From NCBI GenBank assembly GCA_003993805.1, contig RSEF01000001.1:61188003-61252002 (forward strand): a stretch of DNA of 64,000 bases, read 5' to 3'. A program made the translations under genes and the position numbers. The notes beneath the pieces are model-generated. The model had not been told where the DNA came from, made no database searches, and was given only the letters and a program-made list of their open reading frames with translations. This stretch comes from Himantopus leucocephalus (Eukaryota; Chordata; Aves; Charadriiformes; Recurvirostridae). This document shows positions 36,481 to 48,400 of the stretch, piece after piece; position 1 is the first letter of the stretch, and each line of letters starts with the position of its first letter.

Positions 36481-39400
36481 TTGCTCTCAATGCCATGTTC
36501 GCAATGATGATTTTAACAATGTTATGAATAGAGAGAGAGAGAAGAGCCAAGCATTAAAAATCAGTTTCCAGCTGACAGCTCCAAATCCAGTGACAAGCAG
36601 AAAGAAAGATTCATCGTGAAATGCCTAATTTGCAAAGCTAAGCTGTGAATGCCTGCAATTGCAGACTGCACTGCTTGAGACTTACACTACCAGCGACTGG
36701 TAGTAGTTTAGCCGCAGTAACACAGAACACAGCACAAGTGAATTTAGCCTGCTTCTCTGCACTGCAATTGCCCTTCACTGCTGTGGGTCAAACAGCAGCA
36801 GGTCTGAGGTCTATACTACTCCACTGAACAACAGGGTCTGAGGTCTATACTACTCTGCCTTCTGCTGCACAGGCGCTTTCTGAAAGTTTACTCCCACAAT
36901 TTATTACCTTGGCTGTATTTGGGAGGGAAATAAGATTTTCTAATACTGTAATCATTTTCAGTTTCACCAGAAAGGACATGAATGCTTTGGTCTGAGGGAT
37001 CGACTAATTACTCAAAGCAATACTGTTATCCTCAGTGTTGGCACGTTTTTGTCCACCACTGACTGCATCGCTTTTTACCTGGTTCAATGGTTATCACCAT
37101 GCCTGGCTGGAGTGGGAGCGATCGGGATATATCCGGGGTATCATGAACATCCATGCCCAAGTAATGGCCCACATGATGTGGGCAGTACTTTCGAATAGCC
37201 TAGCAGAAGACAAAACAAGTGTCATGGAGGCAGTTAAACGCAGCCCAACGTACTGTTCCAATAAAAAAGGTGAGGAGAAGAGACAGAACAATTATGTGCT
37301 TCACTAGCAATTTTACTGCTATGACGAGGTCACCAGGGGGCTGTCTTCCATTTATCAGAACTTCATGGCCCTCAAAACCCACCCGTACCAGGTGCCTATT
37401 ATGACCATATTGCAGATTGCCTTTCCCCCTCGCTGAAAAGAACAGCCCAAACCCACCACCACCTCAACATGTCAGGCAAGACTTTAATTTTCAGCTTACT
37501 GAGCTTTGCTGCCCCAACCCTTTCCATCCCTTAAACATCCAAGCCATGCATTGCTCCCATCAGCAGACCATGACAACTGGCAGGAGCTGATACATGATGT
37601 GGCAAAGTGGTCTCCTATGCACAACAGAGCGAATGCTGTGCCGATTTCACTCAGCAGCTACAGCAGGATTTTAATCCACCTCTACAGGGCACTAGCACCG
37701 CCTCCCCCTGCATCATCCTAATCCCCCTCCCTCCAGAGAGAAGCTCCTTGACAGCAGGAATCAAAGAGCTAATTCCTCTTCTGCCCCACGCTCCTCACAT
37801 TCACTGGGGAGTGAGCTGCAGACAGATGCTGGTCTCATCTGGCTGTGCTGCCGCCTGCCGAGAGAAACTGGTATGATGTCCTCCGTTCACAGGCAAGAAC
37901 TTGTGCTGTTATTGCACTGACACTGTAGGACAATTAAATCTGGCAGGAATCTGTCCTGCTGCCAAAGGGGCAGTTACATCACCTGGTTCCACCATCTTTC
38001 TTGTATTAGCATCAGCAATCATGCAGGTTTCCAGTGAGTGGGGCCAGATAAATTTCTCTAATTGCAAACCAATCCTATTTTACCTGCAGGTTCAGCTCTA
38101 AGGTGAACCGGTTTCCCAGTCTTGTTCACCAGGTAGCTCTTTGAATCCCAATACTGACACAAAATGGTGCAGAAGAGGCAGCAGGTGGAATGACTGAGAA
38201 GAATGGGCTGCACCTTTTGGTGGGACTGCAGATTTATGCTATGGTAAAGGGATCACAAAACAACGACTAATTGCCTGCAGACAGCCCTGGACCCAGAATT
38301 TTGTGTTAGTGCCAATGTCTCTATAGGTCCCTTCAGACTGACTGTAGTCTAAAGCTGCATCTACACTAACAAGTAGTGCAGACCAACGGGAATGGATCTG
38401 CAGAGTGAAATAGCCAGTGTTGAGGAACAAAGATTCACACTGTGTGTATGTAAGACTGGGGGGTTACTTCAGAACAAATTGTGCACTGAATGGTTGAAAC
38501 ACATCTTCAAGTTTAGCCTTGTGAGAGAAATCCAGTCCTGTGCTGAGACCAGCCCACAACATGAATTAAAGCATAGTGAGTGGGGACAATTAGAAGATTC
38601 ATCTCAAAAGCACATTCCTGAGCCAAACTAAAGCCACTAACATAACCCAAGGACAAAACAGTCAGGCCTAATGGGGGGAAGCTGGTAAAAAAACTTCAAG
38701 TACCTTGAAGAAGTGGCTGTCAGTGATGCTGCTCTTTAGGATCCCTAACTCTTTTAGTTTCTGTCCAATAAGGCTCAGCATGAGGCTGTAGATATTTTCT
38801 AGACTCACACCTGGGGAGCAGAGGCTCAGGCAGGACTTCTGGATATCCAGGACAGCCTGGTACAGTTCTGCTTGTGGTTTGGCGAACCTGAAAGCCATTG
38901 AGAAAAGGAACAACGGACATTTCTCATAACTAAAGCTCTACCTAGAACCTGGTTTTGGGACAGATTCAGTTCAATGTTGGAGCAGGGAAAGTCAGAAAGG
39001 AAAGCAACTGGCTCCTTATATGAAATGCCAGACAAGGCATCACTACACGATGCCCTTCCATACACTGGGTAGAGGCAGGGTTTCTCAGCTGACAACCTAA
39101 CCCCAAAGCAAAGCAAGGCAAAGCTACTGCACGAAAAAGAATGCACTTGAGCCAAAACATACAGAAATCAAACACACAACCACAGGGACACCACACCAGC
39201 AAATTCACAACTGACAGAGCCATGTACACGTCAACTAAACTCCCATTTTCTTACACACAACCAAAGTCAGCCTCAGCTGAATGCACAAAACCTCCCTCTG
39301 CACTTTAAGCATGCTATAATAGCTGAAAATAGCAGTAATCACACATATTCATGTAGTAATTAATGAGGCAGTGGGGAATACAGCTTCTCATTACTCTGAA

Positions 39401-42400
39401 GAACCACAGAATGGGACATGTTAAGAACTACTCACAGAGATTAAACACACATACACTCAATCCATCAATTATTTAAGAGCTTCTCAAAGTTCTTCAAAAC
39501 AGCGTTATTGCAGCATACCTTCCATTGATGGGCCAGGTACGTGTGATGTCACTTACGTAGCCGGAAGACTCACATCCACCATCTAGCAAGACCAGTTCAC
39601 CATCCTGGAGAGTAACAGGAAAAAATGCCCTATGGGTCAGTCCGGCTATTAACTGAATTGATTTTGCTGTCTGAGAGCAGGAAAGGAGATTATGTTTTTA
39701 TTTTTGCAAAGCAGCTGCAGAGATGTGAATTCCGTTTGCAGAACAACACCCAAGGTGCTACTGTTTATAAATAGGCTATTCCCGTCGGACTGTTTCTCTG
39801 CAAGGCAGTCTCTATTATGCTTATCTACAGCCCGAACTCTTAACACGCTGATTTTACTTTGGAGTAAAAAAAGACATTTTCCTTGAACTATTCTGCGCTC
39901 TGAGACTTCAGTCCCATTCACACCTGGATCGCTTACTCCAGCAAATTACACCAGTGACTCCTTTCACTAGAAGTTCTCTGCTAGTGACTGATACAGAAGG
40001 GTTTTACAACAAAAACATAGATTTCTGAGCTACCCTCAAGACCACTAACAGCTAAAGATTTAGTCTTGCCACAAGGTGAGGACCCAGCAGAATCACTTCT
40101 CTGAAATTGCACCACTACTGTAAATGCACTACTGAATAGCTTGTACCATGTTCCCTGTTCTCTTCTGGGACTTTCTTGACTGCTCTAAGATATACTTCTG
40201 AACATATCTGGTGATGAAGAAAAAACTTTTGGAGATGTGAACCTCCAATTCACTTCAGCAAAACTGTTCTATGTCAATTAAATCACTGACTCCACATCTT
40301 CCAAAAAGCCACGCAAAAAAAAGACAAAGGGCCAGGAACAAAATCACTGCATTATTTTCCCTCCTTAAAGGGGCTAACAACAAATAGAGCGGTGAGATCT
40401 GTAAAAGTTTGGATTAAATTCTCTATGGATTTATACTACTTGTAATCCAAGACCTTTTATACAGATTCACTCCACAGATCCATGACTGTGCCAGCAGCCA
40501 TGATGCAGAATGACACGGAATAATTAAGGGAAATATATAAGGGGAAAAAACAAGCAGAATTTCACTGCTAGTACTACTTCCAGTGTTAGCTACTATCATT
40601 GTGTATAGTTAAGTGCCACAAACACACAGTAGATAAACTAGCAGTGAGCACATCTCACTATCCCACTGAATAGACAGGCCATTAACTCTCCATTTAAATT
40701 GTATTTTTAACTTTTTCAGAATAGCTGGTTCAATTCTTTAAGTAAAATATGAAATTATAGCACCTGCCCTCTTCCAAGCAATTAAACAAGCTAAGTAACA
40801 ATTTATTGGCTAAGGGAATTCAGCCTGTGGTTTGATTGTCCAGTAAGTGCCTTATGTCATGCATCTTGTCCTCTTTCTTTAAAGCTGAGTCCACTAAGTG
40901 GTGGACTGAATGAAGTCCACAAGAGGCCATAAGCAGCCTTCAGATACCTTCCAAATTAGACACTTTGTTAGCCTATTTGGCAACAAGATCTGCAGGAAGT
41001 AGCACACAAAGAAAAAGAAAGAGTCAAGTTTACGGGTTTAACCTCCTACTTAATATCTTTGAAAAAAACAAGTGACAGTCATTTAACTGAACAGCTTTAA
41101 CAGAAGCAACTGGAGTTACATGAGCACGCCTGACCTTGGATGACAGTACAACAAAGGAGGTTTCTTTCTGCCAAAAGCAGCCTGTCATATCTTTTGTGTA
41201 TCTGTCTCTGCAGATCATTTCAAGGTCTGCTAGCATGCTAGCTTCAAGAAAAGACAATGCTAGTGGGAAAGTTTCATCTTGCATTAAGACAGAAGAAAAA
41301 TATGCTCCTCTGAAAAATGAATTGTGAGTACAGCAGTGGGGGAAATACTGCTCCTGACAATACTTAACTGAATCTAAAGGTGTATTGTCAGCAAAGCTAG
41401 TGAAGATTCAATTCAATAATGTGAATCTTCAGAATAAGACAAGATGCCTTAATTTACCTACAGCCATCTAATCCACCTCTCAACATTTAATGCTGATCCT
41501 TTCCCTCCTTGTTCCCCTTCCCTGCTTTGCTGGCCTACACAGAGTCCGAAATGCTTTTCAGCTTTGCCAGAGCAGGAACGCACTATTGCACCTTACGTTG
41601 CAAAGCAAGGCAAAGCAATGCAAGTGACAGCAGAAGATGCCCATAATGCCTTCACTCTGCCTGCTGCCGCAGTCTCTCTCGCAAGGTGAGCAATCCACCC
41701 AGCACAGCACACTGTGCTAAATGAAGTTATTTGCAAGCTTGTTTGCAAGTCCTTCCACTGTTCAGAAAATACGTGCAAAGAGTGCAAAGAGGAGAGAAAG
41801 AGAGTAGACAGAGTGATGTTAATCTTTCACTGAGAGTATAACTAACCAGGGCAGGATTCCTTTCCCTTGCTCACTTGAGAATAAGTATGCAAGTGTTTTG
41901 ATCTCTTCAGTCAAAACGAAGAGCAGCTAGGGGACACATGGGAACAGTGTGTCACAGCACTGTATTTTAAATTACTGGACAGCATATGGTTTACCTTGAT
42001 GAGCTGATTGTTCTTCACGTAGTGCAAAGTGTTGGATCTATTGCCACCAGCAACAACAGGTGGGTAGGCCAAAATGTCAGCACCACGAGCCCGGCACTCA
42101 AATTCAAACTGGAATACCAATGCAGAGAGGAGGAGACTGTTAGTGCCAGTTCAGGTGATTAACTGCCCTGAGGCTGTTATAATTCATGTCCTACAACTGT
42201 TTTCTTAATTTGAACAACACAAAGTGAAGCTCGAAAGTAAGTTCCCTAAATGAAAGCAGCCTTGAAGGTTTTCCAAGAACTGGAGGAAAAAAAGTACAGA
42301 ATTATCCACTTTTCAAGAGAGTGTTTTAAGCCTGCATCTGGTCTCATGGAAGCTCTTTCTGGTGCAAGCTGTTCAACACTGTATCAAACATTCATTACGT

Positions 42401-45400
42401 TGTCATCAATCCAGGTGAAGATTGCTTCTTATATAAAGTAATGCTCTTTGTGAATTTTCAAAGATCCTAAATGTCAGCATGACAACAGTCATGTTTTGCT
42501 CTTGCCTTTTAAAATTATAAAGTACCAGCCTATTTAGAGCAGTATCTATTTTCATGACTCTCTGGAACTAAGAAGGTTTGAAAGCATGCACTACCCTGTT
42601 GTCCAAGGGGAAAAAAAAAAACCCAACAGAGAAAAAGGCACTGTAAGCCTCAAGATCTTTACCTTTCTTTAGTGAAGAAGCTGATGAAAGCATGGAAACA
42701 AATAAACTTACATCTATAAAGACCTTCTATACCCTCAATATATTAAAAACATGTCTTTTCTATAATTAGCAAAACCACATGGGGCAGAACACTCCAGGAT
42801 GCCTACAAGTAGTGAAGCAGGTGTTATGATCCTGATCTAGAGCAAGAAATTCATCTGTAAAATACACTTTAATTAAAATAATTTTCTTTACAAGTCAGTA
42901 CTGCTGCTCAGTGCCATGTCAGCACAGGCTCATCTATGTCACAACAGTGGGTCAAATCCTGCTGATGTGTCTCAAACAGGCACGTCACTACAATTCCTTC
43001 CAAAATTCCATATGAAATGTGCAGACCAATTAGTCTGTATTTTTTAACTGAGAGGCATCTACACTGCTTCAAGATAGCTGTGGTAATCTGATATAGTAAG
43101 AGGCTAGAGTCAAGAGAAGCACGCTTTACAAACAGGTGTTATAACTATTTAAATTTTGTACAATAGAACTGTATTATAGAATAAGATAATAACTATATCT
43201 CTGATTGTTTAGCATGTTTTGTATTTCAATACAGTAGGAAAAAACCCACCAATAGCAGAGAAACTTAGACAATCACTATGTTCCTTCAATAAAGGTACGG
43301 GAAGTACAGCTGAAGAATTCCTTACGCTGACTTTCCTGCATGTCCTAGGAACCACAAGAGCTGGGTGAAGGAGAAATGTGGGAGACACATTATAGAGGTC
43401 TGACATTTCAAGTTTCCTGGAAGGATAACCAGCATCCAGCCCTTCTATCTCACCTCCAACCATGAAGTACTCACCTTTGCATACAGAAAGGCTTCATCCA
43501 CTGGGGATTTGCTGGCAAACATTGTCTCTATGAAAGCCTATGAAAAAGAAGGGCCTTTCGGTTAGCAAAGGAGCCTGAACTTGAGAGTTGTTTTTTTCAC
43601 CTGTTGTCTTTTGAGGAAGGCCAAAAATCAGCTGGCCCTGAACACAGGAACCAGAGGCAACTGAAAATGCAGAGCACTGTCAAGACTAGAACTGATTAAG
43701 TTCTGTTTTCCATGAAACTGCGTTTAGGGGCTAATTGACTCTAGTTTTTGAAAAAGGATTAGATGATTGAAGTTGATCCCATGGGTTGGCATTTTACAAG
43801 TTGTCTCACATATGGATTCCCTCGCATATAACAGGAGCACCCTATGCAGTTTTTCCTTCAGAGAAGGACAAGCTATGCCTCTCTTTTCTATTTAGCTATC
43901 TATTTTAATAATATTTACAAAAACCTAATTGCATTTGAAGTTATCGGTCAGATTTGTTTGAAACTGGCCAATGAGTTCAAAAGGTATTTGAGGGATAAGG
44001 GGGAATTCACAGACATACACAGGCAATGTGTTCACAAAAATCCTGTTTCCTCAAAAACAACAGGATAAATGAGAAAGAAAATGGTGTGGGGAAGTTGGGA
44101 AAAGGGTAAAGAGGCTACCCCTGTTCCTGAGTAGATACCGCTTTTAAACAAATCTAACTGCTGCTTGCTTTTCTTCATTGGAGTTACACTAATTGAGAGA
44201 AGCTGGTAGTCCAAGCAGTTTTCCTGTTTCTCTTGTCCTGCGGAGGGACTGAGCCCAGTCAAAGGTTGAGACACAGCAGTTCAGCAACAGATTAGACCAA
44301 AGCTATCCTTCTCGCCCATCTCACTCCATCAACAACCCCCTCTTCCTTCTTCTTCAAAGGTATGTACTGGTTCATTGGGAGAGCGCACAACCCCATACCT
44401 CTGCTGTCACCCGTCCAGCTATCTTCATCCTTTCAATCTCTGCAGGAGATTTGATCAGCCGAAGGTTTTGCACTAGATGTCGGATGCCCTGGATGTGGTT
44501 TTTGTTACGAGCTTTTATCTCAGCCAGGGGCTGCATGTAGTCAGAGTGCAGCTCTGCATGCACTGGTTTTGCCAAGTCGTACCAAACAATGTTTGACTCA
44601 CCTGGAATACAAAACAAAAGCTGACAGAGACGAAGATAAATGTAGAAATTTCCTCGCCATACCGAACAAACTCACTCCTCCTAAATTAGACCTGTCACTG
44701 TATTTGAGAAATTAATTTCCTCTGAATCTGCATTTACAGACCGTATAGATATTTTAACTGCCACAGGACACTACTGATCTCTTCAAAATCTGTAAGATTA
44801 CCAATGCATAGCATGTAGATTTGACAGACCCCCACTTCCATGCAAATATTGGGTTTTATGATCATCACTGAATGTATCTTGCACAGATTCATTCAGCGTC
44901 TGCATATCAAAGTTGTAAGCTAAGTAGCCATTGCAGTGCACTGGCGCATGTTCTCAATTCATTCCTTCATGTAGCCTGTCTCCCCTGATGCTGTAACGTA
45001 ATTTACCTTTTACCCATCGCATGGAATCAGGGTCACTATCAACTACGCTTCAGAATATCTTTGGGGAACAACTGCTTATCTCAGCCATTCAGAGCAGATG
45101 AATTTACTGAGGACAAACATACTAACCTACATGGAAATTTATTTAGAACATCAGTTAGCACCCACGTTCTCCCCACAGGAACATTTTAAATGGGAATGAG
45201 TAGAAAAGCCATGCTGAGTCCCAGCTAAGGTTTACCTAGGCCTTCCTTCTTTGGTGACAGTAGCCAGAAGCAGGTGCTTCTAAAAAGTCTCTAATAAACA
45301 GGGCATTTATGAAATAGTATTTCCCCTCGCACATCCTCCCCACTTCTGGTTTCTTCATTTCAAGGCTGCATCTTCATAACAGTGATTAACTACTTTTCAC

Positions 45401-48400
45401 AGTCCTTTCCCCCATGGAATCTTTTGAATCCATTTATACTTTTGACACTCCAAACCTTCCATGAACGATCTACAACTTAAAACTTACAAGGTGTCAAAAC
45501 CTGCCGTCTGATCATTTTATTCAATGTCCCTTTGTTTGTAAATTATGAAAAACAGCAACTAATCATTCCTACTCATCCTCTCTGCACTTGCCATAATCAT
45601 ACACATCTCTCATGCCTTACCCCCCGTTTTCTCTTTTTCAAACTGAGGAGGTTTGTCCAGCATGTATCTCATACACACTCCATACTTTTGATCATCCTTG
45701 TTGCCCTTTCTGTGAGTTTTTTATTTTCATATACCCTTTTTTGAAAAAAAAANTTAAAAAAAAAAAAAAAAAAAAAAAAGACTAGAATCTGAGATTGTAT
45801 TTAAGACTCCAGCATTCACTGTATGTATTTGTGTAATTCCCCCAAGCAGTTGCCCTTTTCATATTGTCATAAGCCTTCAATTTCCTTTTATAATGCATTT
45901 AAGTTCACCTTGGATTATAAGTATTGAGGCTACATGGTGATGTTAGATGCAAAAGAACACACCTAAAGGACAGCAATGTTTGTATTTCAAGAGTAAGTTA
46001 ACTTGTAGCTAAAAAAGCTGAGTGGACTAACAACCTCCCTGTCAGGATCATTTTCCAAGTCTATTATGAAAAAAATATCTTCAGGTTTCCTATGCTTTGT
46101 CTGGTTCTAGCTCTGTCAGCAAAAATATAACTAAAACAGTAACAGTTTGCAATGCTCTCTTGTTTATCCTGTTTCTTACATTTCACAGATGTGCATACTG
46201 GCATTCACATGGGCACGTAAGAAATTCAGAGAGGAGGAAAAACTATTATTTTTGAAACTACATTTCCACTGGTGATGCCCAAGAAGCTATCAAGAACTTC
46301 CAACTGTCTTTGTTGTACTGGCATACCCTTGCACCTCCCCAAGTTCATGACAGTCTTGAATTGGTGTCACAGACCACCTTCCAAACCCATGTCATTCAGA
46401 CCCTGCAAACCATGGCTCATCTCTTTCCCCCCTCCATTTTTTACCTTTCAGCTTGGCCACCAAGTTCCTGAACTCGTCGACAGTGTAAGCTTCATCTACT
46501 CCTGTGAGAGCAATTGCCCCATCCGTGCCTGATCTGGGCCCATCCCACAACTCTCGGCTTGGATCTCTCCGGGGCACAAAAAGTATGGATTTGTGGGAGG
46601 GCAGTGCTTTGCCAGGAATGCTCTGCAGCACCAGGATGCTGTCAGGCTCCTGGAACCCACAGAGGTACAGGAAGTTAGTGTCCTGGTGGAAAACATAGGG
46701 GATGTCATTGGTCATATAATATGTGGGGTTGGATAGCAGAATCACTGTATGGTCCAATCCATCCCAGCCATGGGCTTCCTTCTGGATCAAAGCCATCAGT
46801 TTGTGTCGGCGAAGGGCATATTCCACCTGGGACAGTCCTGGGGTTACCTCTCCTACGAATACAAAACAAATCACATCAATAAATTCAAAGCACTTGTGAT
46901 ATTTTACTAGCCACATGCCTGATTCCTGCCTACTACCTGACGCCTTTCATATGCATGGCTTCCTTGTGGTCCCTCATTAGCCTTTCCATCGCTCTCCCAT
47001 GCACCTCTTCAGCTTCCAACCCTACAGCACATCCTCACTCAATCTGCTCCTCCATGCAAAGACAGAAATCTGTTTTCACAAATCAGATTTTCTGCTACGT
47101 ATTTCTGAGCAAAAGCAGAAATCATAAAACCTGTTAGATGTACACAAACATCCAAAACAGATGGATGTTTTCAGAAAGACATGTAAAAAAAGGGGAAAAG
47201 GGGGCAAGGCAAACTGGACTTTGACTGCTGAAAACTGATGGGTTTTTATAGCATCTGGACATTGAACAGAAGATTATCTCCTCAGGTTGAGCATTAATTT
47301 ACTCAGATAAAGCTAGAATGTCTCTTCAAATACACACTAAGTCAACTCATAAAGTAACTAGTTCTAAACCATCAGGGGCGGATTGATTGTTACAGATACT
47401 GGGAGATCAGGCAGAAACAGCGGTTGCAGAGTCCAACCAGTCACAAGATTCCAGACAGAAAGAAACCACAAACTGCAGGCTGGCGGCAGACTCCAATTAA
47501 GAGAAGAGAAGAGGATCTTCTCCGGGGCTGATGTAGCTTTTCTCAATAATTAACAATTCGGATTTGTTCAAAGTTAAATACTATGTTTCCAATGACTTTA
47601 ACTAAACAAATGATCTCTCAGATGAAAGTACGTTTTTAAACTCCTCCAGTCACAAAGGATATGAAGTACAGCAATCAAGACACTCACCAAAACCAGACTG
47701 AAGTTGAAAGAACAACCAACAACAGCTTAAGTATGTATTTTTAAAAATGTGAGACTCCTTAACTATAATTTAAATTAATATGTAAGCCTTAATCAGTACT
47801 TTTGCTAATACCCTATTTTAATATAGATTGCATTTTCATACTGTTAACTTTCTACTTTCATACTCTCTTCTTCCTCTTTAATGTATTAAGCAGTGACAGT
47901 TCTAGAATAAAACTGAAATTTGACTTGTACTGTACGTGGATTCTTGCATGGGTGGGGTGGGGAAGTTCTATCCAGAATGTTTTTCCTTGACAAAAGAGAG
48001 TTTAAGAAAATCACATACATTGTATTTGCATTAAACTTTACACCTTTTCAACACCATACATCCCCAACACCTATTTGGTGTAAAAGTGTTGTTTTGTTTT
48101 GTTTTTTTAAGAAAAAAACAAATCCACCAAATTTGTTTTACTCGGTAGATCTAGAAATGACAGAGAACACAGAAATTGTTTTATTGCAATCTGACTGCAC
48201 ATTTCTGCAATATTATACTGCAAATTTCCTATGCTCTGCTGCATTCCAGTCAGTTTTTTATCACAAACAGGCCAGTGAAGTTTAGAAGCTGCAGCAGAGT
48301 GGAACACAGGAATCCCATCTGTCTTCTGACTGAAAAGCCTGGAAATTCTCTTTGCCTTAAAAACATTTTCTTTTTAAAACAATAATTGCAATAAAACAAT

